A stretch of DNA of 10,406 nt from UBA4661 sp002405405 (GCA_036847245.1 DAIUAL010000121.1:1-10406); one strand, 5' to 3'. Counted from the stretch's first letter, positions 1 to 6,674 are shown. Notes: generated by a model not told the origin, from the letters alone. Numbers and translations: made by a program.

Positions 1-238
1 CGCCACCTGTCCACGTCAGCCATGTGCAACCATAGTCGTTTTCTTCAATCCATAGCAGAATTTCAGACTCACTCATTTTCCTGCCTGATTCAATCTCGGT
101 ATCGCATTTGATACCGCTTTGAAAGCAAGCGTGTTTTGTTTTGCACCCTTGCAAACGAATAAAGACCGTTGGCTGTCCTGCTCTACCACCCTCACCTTGC
201 AGTGAATAGAATATCTCTGACACAAACAGACTACGCAT
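1..238 (-). CDS. queE: 7-carboxy-7-deazaguanine synthase QueE, N-terminal part (runs off the left edge)
   Basis: Radical-SAM enzyme that converts 6-carboxytetrahydropterin to 7-carboxy-7-deazaguanine (CDG), the step after QueD on the way to preQ0. The first 79 residues are visible. They begin MRSLFVSEIFYSLQGEG, a typical QueE opening, continue with VFIRLQGC, and end at WLTWTGG, the start of the SAM-binding GGEP motif. Cluster-region cysteines are C32, C38 and C45 (CDTE follows), a Cx5Cx6C spacing rather than the radical-SAM CX3CX2C; see findings. The ATG at 236-238 overlaps the queD stop by 8 nt, which implies translational coupling. The 3' end lies outside the window. The family call rests on motifs and on the QueD neighbour and is strong. 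The role in phage DNA modification rather than queuosine in tRNA is inferred. Confidence 0.93.
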   Translation of the reverse strand, partial: MRSLFVSEIFYSLQGEGGRAGQPTVFIRLQGCKTKHACFQSGIKCDTEIESGRKMSESEILLWIEENDYGCTWLTWTGG

Positions 239-617
239 ATTGTACCTCTTGCCGTGTCAAGACTGCATAGGACGTACTTGTTTCGTACAGCTTCAACGCA
301 TGAAGTCTATACGGTTCGTTTTGCTCTGTAATCACGCGGTCAAGTTCTTTCCATATCCATACAATGATATGTTCAACCGTTGTAATATGCGGTATGATGT
401 CGTTGATGTGTGCATGGTCTAAAACCTCAATGATGTGTTTATTGACTAACTGCTTTAAGGTTACAAAGTTTGTAACCCAACCATCAGCATTGACCGCGCC
501 CTCGATTTCAACTTGCAATTTGTACGTGTGTCCGTGCAACTTTGCACATTTGCCATACTGTTCAGCTTGCGGTAATTGGTGCGATGCTTCAAATTCAAAA
601 TGCTTACCCAATATCAT
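231..617 (-). CDS. queD: 6-carboxy-5,6,7,8-tetrahydropterin synthase QueD
   Basis: Cytoplasmic enzyme of the PTPS/QueD family that turns 7,8-dihydroneopterin triphosphate into 6-carboxytetrahydropterin, the QueE substrate. At 128 aa it has the usual family length. Zinc ligands are H13 (FEASHQL), H28 and H30 (KLHGHTY). The catalytic cysteine is C24. The catalytic Asp/His pair is D67-H68 in VLDHAHIND, and the pterin-binding glutamate is E112 (LYET). In place of the usual DF in the GMVxDFxxLK strand it has NF (N50-F51), a mild oddity outside the active site. The ATG has a GAGGA ribosome-binding site about 6 nt upstream. The gene overlaps the preceding coiled-coil gene by 14 nt and queE by 8 nt, so it is the middle of a coupled run. 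All known catalytic residues are present, so it should be active. Confidence 0.96.
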   Translation of the reverse strand: MILGKHFEFEASHQLPQAEQYGKCAKLHGHTYKLQVEIEGAVNADGWVTNFVTLKQLVNKHIIEVLDHAHINDIIPHITTVEHIIVWIWKELDRVITEQNEPYRLHALKLYETSTSYAVLTRQEVQYA

Positions 618-1005
618 TGCGATCCTCGTTGATTTTATTGAATGTTACTTTGTTGAGCATATCGGTCAAGGTCTGTACGTGTTTGTGCGATGCCTGATTT
701 TCTATGCGTAGTTTTGCGTTCTCCACTTGTAATTCCATGATCCCCATTTTCAGTTCATCAACCTTGTGTTCCAATCGGTCTGACTTCTCTTGGAGAATTT
801 TGATTTCGTCTTCCAAGCGGTCGATAATCCCTACCTCTGCCTTATTGTTTTTGGTTTTGATGTCTGCCTTTGTCGTGTAGCTTCGTATAAATTTCCACAT
901 TGCACCCATGAGCAAACCAAGCAATGCCGTGATGCCAAAGGATTTTGCTCCATGCTCTACGGCTTGCAGTGTATCGTTTATCTTATCAGGTTCTATCTGT
1001 GGCAT
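604..1005 (-). CDS. membrane-anchored coiled-coil protein, lysis-region (spanin-like?)
   Basis: A 133-aa protein with a short polar N-terminus, one hydrophobic segment at about residues 22-40 (FGITALLGLLMGAMWKF), a basic stretch, and then a long heptad-rich helix at about 58-118 (IIDRLEDEIKILQEK onward). Topology is a single membrane anchor plus a coiled coil. It follows the endolysin, holin-like and small membrane genes, so a role in lysis is plausible, for example as an inner-membrane spanin. There is no sequence motif that proves it, and I see no lipobox-bearing outer-membrane partner. Its start overlaps the stop of the upstream 68-aa gene by 13 nt and its stop overlaps the queD start by 14 nt. 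A generic phage coiled-coil protein is the alternative. Confidence 0.85.
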   Translation of the reverse strand: MPQIEPDKINDTLQAVEHGAKSFGITALLGLLMGAMWKFIRSYTTKADIKTKNNKAEVGIIDRLEDEIKILQEKSDRLEHKVDELKMGIMELQVENAKLRIENQASHKHVQTLTDMLNKVTFNKINEDRNDIG

Positions 1006-1199
1006 GGTGTGCTATCGGTTTTGGTTGTATCGGGAATAGGTTGCGGATAGAGCAAGCTATCATTGAGAAGTCGTTGCCGTTCAATCAAATCAATGCTATC
1101 CATTTGCAATATCAACGCATCATGCTCTTTCTCTTTCTTTGCTTGCACAATGGCATGAATAGCAACAAGATTGAACACTATGACCAAGAACAGGAACAT
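993..1199 (-). CDS. small single-pass membrane protein in the lysis cluster
   Basis: A 68-aa protein that opens with a hydrophobic segment (residues 1-20, MFLFLVIVFNLVAIHAIVQA), followed by a charged helical part (KKEKEHDALILQMDSIDLIE) and a proline-rich tail (YPQPIPDTT). No cysteine follows the hydrophobic segment at a lipobox, so it is not an evident lipoprotein. It starts 3 nt after the holin-like gene and overlaps the next gene by 13 nt. By position it belongs to the lysis cassette, perhaps as a spanin-type or holin accessory protein. No family is recognised. A clear Shine-Dalgarno is absent, so expression may depend on coupling to the gene before it. Confidence 0.75.
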   Translation of the reverse strand: MFLFLVIVFNLVAIHAIVQAKKEKEHDALILQMDSIDLIERQRLLNDSLLYPQPIPDTTKTDSTPCHR

Positions 1200-1202
1200 T
1201 GC

Positions 1203-1589
1203 TTAGTCTTTGACATTGACAGACTTGCTGAATATCAACCCTGCCCCTGCGGAAATAGCCGATACGATACTGCCCCAAAACCCAAGATGTACGCCTGAAG
1301 CATCAAGCACGGCAGGGATAATGGTAACAATACCAAGCACGGTCGTCAGCCAATGATGCTTGAAAATAGATTCAATGATGCTTGGTGTTGCCTGAACAAT
1401 CGTATTGATTGCTTCTTGATTGACGTTTGTTTCTTCTTGTGGCATATCCTGTTCTCCAATCGTTGTTAAAAATTTGTTAGGTATTGGTTTAATGTTGCGG
1501 ATGTCGTTTTCCATGTCTTTTTTCAGTTGATCGGCATACTCTATGTTCTTTTTTTGTAGCCGTTCTTCGTAAATCTCTGCGTCAGTCAT
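1203..1589 (-). CDS. phage holin-like membrane protein
   Basis: A 128-aa protein. Residues 1-75 are charged and helical. The C-terminal part has two hydrophobic segments, about 80-96 (WLTTVLGIVTIIPAVLD) and 103-121 (GFWGSIVSAISAGAGLIFS), ending in a short charged tail (KSVNVKD). The two-segment layout with a glycine/alanine-rich second helix and a polar end matches small holins often found beside amidase endolysins. The endolysin gene is immediately upstream with a 3-nt gap. Holins form the inner-membrane holes that release endolysin or collapse the membrane potential. An internal ATG at codon 49 (1443-1445) with GGAG 8 nt upstream would give an 80-aa holin-sized product; see findings. The family is inferred from topology and context, not from a diagnostic motif. 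Confidence 0.75.
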   Translation of the reverse strand: MTDAEIYEERLQKKNIEYADQLKKDMENDIRNIKPIPNKFLTTIGEQDMPQEETNVNQEAINTIVQATPSIIESIFKHHWLTTVLGIVTIIPAVLDASGVHLGFWGSIVSAISAGAGLIFSKSVNVKD

Positions 1590-1592
1590 ACG

Positions 1593-2114
1593 TTATCTTG
1601 GTGATATTTTTTGCAAAAGAAAATCAACAAATATCTGTTTCCAACGCAACGAGCAATCAACTTTGCGTCCCAATGGCAGTGCTACTTCACCATGAGTTTT
1701 AATGCGGTCGCTCGTCCATTTGTATTTGTAAAATCGTGGCAATACAAACTCCAATGCCGATTCTATTTCTTCAACCGTTGGCAATCGCAATGCCGTATCG
1801 CCCGTCCACGCCAAACCTATCGTGCAATTATTTGCACTGCCATTGATACCCATAAAACTTGATTTCCCTGCGTGCCATGTAATTGCCGTATCATCAGCAA
1901 ATACCGTTCTATCTCCATTCACATTAACAACGGCATGGTAGGACACTCGTTTTGGTGCTTTGTCGTTAAGGCACACACGGATGCACTGCTCATACGTGTC
2001 AGCTGAATGATGCAAAACCAAACCCAAACAGGTATTGAGATTTCTCATGCCTTTATTAGGTGTTTGCCTGTATTCCTCTTTATACTGCATACCCTGCCTT
2101 AATATGTACCACAA
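1593..2114 (-). CDS. N-acetylmuramoyl-L-alanine amidase endolysin (Amidase_2 / PGRP fold)
   Basis: Peptidoglycan amidase that cleaves the bond between N-acetylmuramic acid and L-alanine at the end of infection. Visible motifs are LVLHHSA (zinc ligand H35), VSYHAVVN (residues 57-64), ITWHAG (78-83), a THGEV loop (H141, second ligand), and GRKVDCS (D153 in the position of the AmpD aspartate ligand, with C154 adjacent where T7 lysozyme uses Cys). The 173-aa length fits a single-domain endolysin with no separate cell-wall-binding domain. No signal peptide is seen, consistent with holin-dependent release. The first ATG overlaps the upstream gene by 16 nt. Codon 9 (ATG at 2088-2090), just after the upstream stop and preceded by AAGGCAGGG, is an equally good start and changes nothing in the catalytic domain. 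Confidence 0.92.
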   Translation of the reverse strand: MWYILRQGMQYKEEYRQTPNKGMRNLNTCLGLVLHHSADTYEQCIRVCLNDKAPKRVSYHAVVNVNGDRTVFADDTAITWHAGKSSFMGINGSANNCTIGLAWTGDTALRLPTVEEIESALEFVLPRFYKYKWTSDRIKTHGEVALPLGRKVDCSLRWKQIFVDFLLQKISPR

Positions 2115-2671
2115 TCAAGCGCACCTGTTGCACTCAATCCTGCCACACCGTTGTTTTGATTTTTGATTGTTCCGATATATGAACCTACTCTCGCATCGGT
2201 GTAATACTTGTTAGTTGTACCCTCTGCCACATCGTCCGTATTGGTTACTATTTGTGTAACCTTTGCCCAACTGCTTGCATTGCTTGGTGTCGTATCAACC
2301 AACATCCATACCGTTTGGTTATCTGACTGAACTGCGTAATCACCTAATTGCACATCGTTGGGATAGGTCAAAGCAAGTCGTGCCGTTGAGTTAGCTACGG
2401 GTACTCTTTCATTCGTTGCAATGACAGGAATTTGATTTGCAGGAATCTTGCCACCACTATCCAACGAAGCAACACCATTGGCGACACCTTTGTCGCTTAC
2501 TGACAATGGTGCTGATGTTGTAGAATAAAAGTATTTCATCGTGCCATCAAGATTTTTAATAACAAGTCGCCCCGTACTTGCTTCAATTTGAATTTCTTGC
2601 ACGACAATATCCGATGTGTCTGTGATCGTTCCTGTGCTTTTTGCACGTGGAAGTATGCGTAAAGTTGGCAT
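2099..2671 (-). CDS. short tail-fibre / phage appendage protein
   Basis: A 190-aa protein built of modules typical of phage fibres. The motif GVASLDSGGKIPANQIP (residues 66-82) marks fibre hinge segments. It is followed by a module about 89-138 containing ARLALTYPNDVQLGDYAVQ and TVWMLVDTTPSNASSWAKV, then TTNKYYTDARVGSYI (152-166), the common YYTDAR fibre motif. The protein ends on NGVAGLSATGALDCGTY, a second copy of the GVA-L-GK hinge that stops abruptly, so the gene may be a shortened relative of longer fibres. The start was chosen at 2669-2671 because AGGAGA lies 7 nt upstream; the frame is open further upstream but would overlap the LamG gene. It sits last in the tail group, just before the endolysin. 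Confidence 0.85.
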   Translation of the reverse strand: MPTLRILPRAKSTGTITDTSDIVVQEIQIEASTGRLVIKNLDGTMKYFYSTTSAPLSVSDKGVANGVASLDSGGKIPANQIPVIATNERVPVANSTARLALTYPNDVQLGDYAVQSDNQTVWMLVDTTPSNASSWAKVTQIVTNTDDVAEGTTNKYYTDARVGSYIGTIKNQNNGVAGLSATGALDCGTY

Positions 2672-2678
2672 TGTTGAT

Positions 2679-2684
2679 TCTCCT
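2679..2684 (-). promoter_or_regulatory. ribosome-binding site deciding the start at 2671
   Basis: AGGAGA on the minus strand, 7 nt before the ATG at 2669-2671. It lies in the 28-nt gap after the LamG stop codon. It supports the short reading of the fibre-like gene over the longer frame beginning near 2806. Confidence 0.75.
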
Positions 2685-2699
2685 ATGATAAATGATGAA

Positions 2700-3404
2700 T
2701 TAAGTCCATGTGTTTGTATTACCGCTATTCCACAAGGTATCGAGTTCGGCATCAGACAATTCACGATGCCAAACGCCAAACCAATCGAAGTCGCAATTAC
2801 TACCACGTGAATCGAAGTATGTCCCGAGATTTAGCGCGGTATAGCTATTGGTAGGCAGTGCTGAAATGCTGACCGTGTTGGTCGTGTTGTACCCTGTATA
2901 GCGTAATGTTACGCGGTTGTTCGCAAGCGTGTTTGGGTGTCGCCAAACCACGTTGCACCACGTGTTAGTAGGGATTGAATTTGCGCCAAATGCTTCTGTA
3001 TTGTTATTGTAACCACCAACATTGATACGTCCGCCCCAATTATAGATCAGGTAGTCGTAACTGCCTGAATTGACGTGCTTGAACAGCAATGAAGAATAGT
3101 TATCAAACGATGCAAACCGAATCCGCATTGCCAACGTAAATGCTGTACCACCAAGCGCAAAAGGCGCACGTGGTGATGTTGTGTTGCTGACCGTTGCTGA
3201 AATGTTTGCGGTTGCACCTGTACTGTCATTCCGTTGCACAAAAGTTACTCCGCCTGTCGTTTGCAATGTCGCATTGGACGCAAGAGTAAGATTCACACCA
3301 CCGTACAGTGCGCTTGCCGTGTTGAAATTGTAGAACGCTTGTACTCCGCTCGGAAGATTCGAGAGCGGTGTCATAATGCGATTTTGTGCGTGAAATAGAT
3401 TCAT
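2700..3404 (-). CDS. LamG / concanavalin-like lectin-fold protein, probable tail receptor-binding component
   Basis: A 234-aa protein whose residues 22-228 look like one LamG-type jelly roll. It has an opening AFYNFNTASALYGG strand, an AFTLAMRIRF strand, a WCNVVWRHPN strand near 149-158, and the very typical closing pattern DWFGVWHRELSDAELDTLWN (207-226), which is how LamG_3-type domains end. Such domains bind glycans or proteins. In a phage tail cluster this suggests host-surface binding. There is no signal peptide, which fits a virion component. The start was taken at 3402-3404, 4 nt after the upstream stop. The frame extends to 3512 but would overlap the neighbouring gene by about 100 nt. 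No clear Shine-Dalgarno precedes the chosen start, so coupling to the upstream gene is likely. Confidence 0.82.
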   Translation of the reverse strand: MNLFHAQNRIMTPLSNLPSGVQAFYNFNTASALYGGVNLTLASNATLQTTGGVTFVQRNDSTGATANISATVSNTTSPRAPFALGGTAFTLAMRIRFASFDNYSSLLFKHVNSGSYDYLIYNWGGRINVGGYNNNTEAFGANSIPTNTWCNVVWRHPNTLANNRVTLRYTGYNTTNTVSISALPTNSYTALNLGTYFDSRGSNCDFDWFGVWHRELSDAELDTLWNSGNTNTWT

Positions 3405-3408
3405 ACGG

Positions 3409-4359
3409 TTACGCTGTCTTGTAATTGGCATAATTAACGTGAAACCGCGCACCGTCCCACAAGAGCGTGATTTTCGTACGCTCATTGGCTGTGTTAGTGA
3501 TTGGGATAACACGGTATGAACTAATCGTATTGATGATTTCGTAAGTGTTACCGCTTGGTAGTGTTAGCGTTACGTTGCTTGCGGACGCACGAACATCAAT
3601 CGTTGTCATTTGCCCTGATACACGATTAGTTGTATCAATGTTATTCGTGCCACAATCCACGCTTGCGCTTATGTCATTGTAACGATAATAGTTTTGCATA
3701 GCACGTTGCCCTGCATACGAGGACATACGATTACTTGTTGTGTCTGACAGACTTGTTGCCGACATCGTAAGGAGCGTTGAAGGCGCGCCGTTCAAACCTG
3801 CAGTCAGTTCGTTTGACCAATCCAGATGCCACATAAACGAGTTCGGCTCCCATATGTACCTACGGATTGCCGACCCCTGCGCGTTGATATAATCGTTAGG
3901 GTACAGAGCTTTATTTTCTGCCCAATAACTATTCACTCGTGGCGTGCTTGACCGAGTATTGGCTAACAAAATTGAACCGCTTGAAAACGAATCCCCGCTT
4001 GCTATTAAATACAACTGACTCCCTGCCAATGGTGTTGCACCATGCGAAATGGTGAGTGTTTTATCAACCGTAGTCATGCCTGAACCCGATTGATATAAAA
4101 CCGTTATCGGTGCGATAAATCCAGTAGCAACACCACTTGCATTGTTGGCAAGGTCAAGCGTTTGCGTTGCCGATGAATCCAATGTAATGTTACGCACCAT
4201 CGAAACATTGGTGAATATCCTACGCAACGCACCGCTCGTAGTGCGATAACCAAGGATGTCGCCTAAGTTGGCGTAGTTTAATTCCTGATTAACCATGTCG
4301 CTTGCAATGAGTTGCGAGGACGTTGTTTTGGTTGGAATCAATAATGGCATTTTAGGCAT
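3409..4359 (-). CDS. phage tail-region protein of unknown function
   Basis: A 316-aa protein rich in Ser, Thr, Asn and Ala with short beta-prone stretches, for example ASASNVTLTLPSGNTYEI near 259-276 and TKITLLWDGARFHVNY near the C-terminus. This composition is usual for phage fibres, baseplate and receptor-binding proteins. I do not recognise a named family. There is no signal peptide or membrane segment. The ATG overlaps the upstream stop by 8 nt and is preceded by a near-perfect Shine-Dalgarno (GGAGGT, 4 nt away), so this start is well supported. Lying between a histidine-box fibre and a LamG protein, it is probably a virion tail component, but this is inferred from position and composition only. 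Confidence 0.85.
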   Translation of the reverse strand: MPKMPLLIPTKTTSSQLIASDMVNQELNYANLGDILGYRTTSGALRRIFTNVSMVRNITLDSSATQTLDLANNASGVATGFIAPITVLYQSGSGMTTVDKTLTISHGATPLAGSQLYLIASGDSFSSGSILLANTRSSTPRVNSYWAENKALYPNDYINAQGSAIRRYIWEPNSFMWHLDWSNELTAGLNGAPSTLLTMSATSLSDTTSNRMSSYAGQRAMQNYYRYNDISASVDCGTNNIDTTNRVSGQMTTIDVRASASNVTLTLPSGNTYEIINTISSYRVIPITNTANERTKITLLWDGARFHVNYANYKTA

Positions 4360-4687
4360 AAATACCTCCGTTTGCCTCTTCTACGGTATCCAGTGTTTCA
4401 TCTTTACCAATTCTCTGCATTAACCAATACCACAAATGCCGTGCATCATTTAGAATCAGCCGTGCATCGGTTGTTATATCATTGCGCGAAAGCATTTGTG
4501 CATATCCCTTATTAACATTTGCCATATCTGTATTTGAATTGATGCCGAGCGGTTTATCAGTTACCAATACCCATGCCGTTGTATTGTCAAGGGTAATGGA
4601 TAACAAAGCAGACTTCCATACATGATTAGCGTACCGAAGCCGTGTTTCTTCAGTTGCACCTGTCAGATAGTCTATCACGTATCTCAT
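4352..4687 (-). CDS. hypothetical tail-region protein
   Basis: A 111-aa soluble protein with no motif I recognise. It opens MRYVIDYLTGATEE, has a hydrophobic strand pair near 28-45 (LLSITLDNTTAWVLVTDKPL) and a helical C-terminal half (NDARHLWYWLMQRIGKDETL). There are no cysteines. It begins about 31 nt after the stop of the long fibre gene and its last codons overlap the next gene's start. The end of its coding sequence carries the GGAGGT that serves the next gene, so the two are translationally linked. Small proteins right after a long fibre gene are sometimes fibre chaperones or attachment proteins, but nothing in the sequence shows this. Confidence 0.75.
   Translation of the reverse strand: MRYVIDYLTGATEETRLRYANHVWKSALLSITLDNTTAWVLVTDKPLGINSNTDMANVNKGYAQMLSRNDITTDARLILNDARHLWYWLMQRIGKDETLDTVEEANGGIYA
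4364..4369 (-). promoter_or_regulatory. strong Shine-Dalgarno inside the end of the 111-aa gene
   Basis: GGAGGT on the minus strand, 4 nt before the ATG at 4357-4359 and lying within the last codons (Gly-Gly-Ile) of the upstream gene. It is the best match to the anti-SD consensus in the window and fixes the start of the 316-aa gene. Confidence 0.8.
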
Positions 4688-4718
4688 GCCATCGGTTGTT
4701 TTGGTTGTGAAAAAAGGA

Positions 4719-6302
4719 TTAGATTATACACGTGATTTGCATTTCAACATTTGTCGTTCCGTTGAATGTTGAGCCATCGTGTGTTAGGATTTGCATAGGG
4801 AATGTATGGTAATATGCACCACTGCGATATTGATAGAGTACATCACTGCTAAGACGTACAATCACAAGTTTGCCACCTATTATTGCGGTCGTTGTTGTCC
4901 CTATCGTTGAACCTGTTATTGGAGAGATAGAATCAAAACGAGCATATCCAAACCAACCCAAATTGGAGAACGCAGAACCTTGCGTATCAATGTTGAAAAC
5001 ACAAAAGAATGACACCGTTTTACCTGTCTTGTGTGCCGAACACGCAGAGAATGTTGCGTATGGTGCATAAGAAGTATCTAAACTTTCAGCGGTTAAAATT
5101 TCCTCGACATCTATCCACAACCCATCATCTCGCAGAATTTTCTTTCCTGTTCTGCTACCAGAGGGGACTAAACCAACATTATTGACTGAATTGCCATACG
5201 ATGTGTTATCTGACGCGCTATACGTTTTAGCAAAGACCGTTGGTTTGTTCTCTACCGAAGTCCAATCAATGGTTTTCCACGTACTATCAGAACAAAGAAA
5301 TTTTGCAGTTGCCAAGCTGTCGCCTTGAGGAACTAACCCTGCACCAAAATCGTAGCCGATTGGGACAGTGCCATAGACAGGCAGTTCATTTGCCGAATGG
5401 GTATGAGCAAAATCCGTTATGTGGCTTCGTGTATGCGTGTGGCTTGTTGGTGTTCGCGCATCGCTTAGTCTTGCATCAGTTGTTTCGACATAGTTGCTAT
5501 GCGCATGATTACCGCTTGCTACTTGGTTTGCTTGCGTCCCAATGGGCAACCTCAAATATGAGATAGTGCCTGTCGTGATTTGACTGCCATCGTGATTGTG
5601 TGCCGTTGGTGTTCGCGCATCGCTTAACCGTGCATCAGTATCGAGGACATAACCGCTATGCACGTGATTCACAAGAGCATACAACCCTGCGTGATTGCCC
5701 CAACCGTATGCCGTGTTCCAATGCCCTATATCGGTACTTGCTATTGTCTTTACATGGCTTGGTACGGTAGGATCGGTTTCCGTGTAGCTTGTTAGATACT
5801 CACTGTGCGTATGTGCAAAATCTGTTATGTCTGCTTTAGTATGCGTATGACTTGTAAGAGCATACTCACTATGGGTATGAGCGAAGTCCGTTATATCAGC
5901 TTTAGTATGAGTATGTGCAAAGTCTGTTATTTGACTTTTCGTGTGTGTATGTGCAAAGTCTATTATATCGGCTTTGGTATGCGTATGTGCAAAATCGGTT
6001 ATTTGACTTTTCGTGTGTGTGTGATTGGTTTTGCTGTATTGGCTTAGTTCGTTGATAACGGACGCAATCATCAAAGCACACTCATTCAAACGCCCTGCAA
6101 GTGTACGCAAGTAATGCACACTATGAGAACCCTCACTGTCAGTCATTTCGGCAAGAATTGCCGTGAGCATAAGAGCGTCCTCTATCGTATCATGCCGAAA
6201 ATGCAGATCAGGCACAATATCAGCAACACTCCGCTCTTCTTGCAATAGAGTGTGCTTTGGGTGTATGCTACGTCTTAACTCGTTTTGTGATTGGTATGCC
6301 AT
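4719..6302 (-). CDS. phage tail fibre protein with histidine-box repeats
   Basis: A 527-aa fibre. Residues 1-90 form a non-repetitive, partly helical N-terminal part, probably the virion attachment end. Residues 94-170 are a run of near-identical 12-residue units of the form HTHTKxxITDFA with variants HTHSEY. Residues 221-238 and 273-290 carry two copies of TDARLSDARTPTxHxH, and a further HTHTR..ITDFAHTH follows at 288-302. In T4 gp37, HxH motifs on the fibre axis coordinate metal ions, so similar metal-stabilised trimeric stalks are expected here. Residues from about 310 to 400 contain repeated GLVPxG motifs. The C-terminal 120 residues form a beta-rich tip, probably receptor binding. AAGGA lies about 6 nt before the ATG. 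The trimer and metal claims are by analogy. Confidence 0.93.
   Translation of the reverse strand: MAYQSQNELRRSIHPKHTLLQEERSVADIVPDLHFRHDTIEDALMLTAILAEMTDSEGSHSVHYLRTLAGRLNECALMIASVINELSQYSKTNHTHTKSQITDFAHTHTKADIIDFAHTHTKSQITDFAHTHTKADITDFAHTHSEYALTSHTHTKADITDFAHTHSEYLTSYTETDPTVPSHVKTIASTDIGHWNTAYGWGNHAGLYALVNHVHSGYVLDTDARLSDARTPTAHNHDGSQITTGTISYLRLPIGTQANQVASGNHAHSNYVETTDARLSDARTPTSHTHTRSHITDFAHTHSANELPVYGTVPIGYDFGAGLVPQGDSLATAKFLCSDSTWKTIDWTSVENKPTVFAKTYSASDNTSYGNSVNNVGLVPSGSRTGKKILRDDGLWIDVEEILTAESLDTSYAPYATFSACSAHKTGKTVSFFCVFNIDTQGSAFSNLGWFGYARFDSISPITGSTIGTTTTAIIGGKLVIVRLSSDVLYQYRSGAYYHTFPMQILTHDGSTFNGTTNVEMQITCII
5446..5626. repeat. two copies of an identical 22-nt segment within the fibre gene
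   Basis: Positions 5446-5467 and 5605-5626 are identical (both begin gttggtgttcgcgcatcgct) and encode the two LSDARTPT modules. The high nucleotide identity suggests recent internal duplication or recombination within the fibre. Confidence 0.85.
5796..6023. repeat. in-frame 36-nt histidine-box repeats in the fibre gene
   Basis: About six tandem units, four of 12 codons and two shorter variants, encode the HTHTKSQITDFA / HTHTKADITDFA / HTHSEY stretch (fibre residues 94-169). Two alternating unit types (SQ and AD) are visible, so the tract may have grown by duplication of a two-unit block. The opposite strand in this tract is also open, but only as a shadow of the repeat. Confidence 0.9.
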
Positions 6303-6359
6303 TGCGTGTCCTTATTGTACGGTAGCAATTTCACACAATCACGGTTTTGTTATTTGCTC

Positions 6360-6674
6360 TTATGGTGTCGTTTTAGTGTCCTCTCGCGGTGTACTTAGAT
6401 GTAATGCCATGCGTGTACACAAAGCATTGAACGTGATTGCATATCCTCTGCGTGATACAATAAATGTTTCATGCGCCTGTATGAGTTTATTTGCGTTCTT
6501 CGATAACCCAAGATATTGTGCTATTTCGGTCGATGCCCAACCGCAATCGTACAAATATCGTGCAACCATTGCACGGACTGCCGTTGCTCTACCCTCACGT
6601 GGTCTTGCTGGTTTTCGTATATCTTGTTCATGCAATCCTGTTATGTCTTGCACTATATCAAAGTTCAAAATCAT
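6360..6674 (-). CDS. small helix-turn-helix protein resembling DnaA domain IV
   Basis: A 104-aa protein. Residues 27-72 (REGRATAVRAMVARYLYDCG, then WASTEIAQYLGLSKNANKLI) resemble the DNA-binding C-terminal domain of DnaA: a helix with AR.LY, the ..EIaqylG helix, a turn, and SKNANKLIQAHETFI in the place of the RDHSTVxHA recognition helix. The exact DnaA signature is not kept, so a generic HTH (TrfB-like or small-terminase-like) is also possible. There is no ATPase part. AAGGAG at 6685-6690 precedes the ATG by 10 nt, a good ribosome-binding site. It lies directly upstream of the fibre gene with a 57-nt gap, at the border of the early and tail genes, where a transcription or packaging regulator would make sense. 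Confidence 0.75.
   Translation of the reverse strand: MILNFDIVQDITGLHEQDIRKPARPREGRATAVRAMVARYLYDCGWASTEIAQYLGLSKNANKLIQAHETFIVSRRGYAITFNALCTRMALHLSTPREDTKTTP

Noticed and set aside
3047..3241. Minus-strand 64-aa frame inside the LamG gene.
   Set aside because: His/Gln-rich out-of-frame reading fully contained in a gene with clear LamG motifs.
5805..6047. Plus-strand open frame of about 80 aa across the fibre repeats.
   Set aside because: It is the antisense shadow of the HTHTK repeat; low-complexity content and no context on that strand.
6303..6359. Possible promoter before the fibre gene (TTGTGT and TACAAT-like elements).
   Set aside because: The spacing between the two elements is about 13 nt, too short for a sigma-70 promoter; only the AAGGA ribosome-binding site is convincing.
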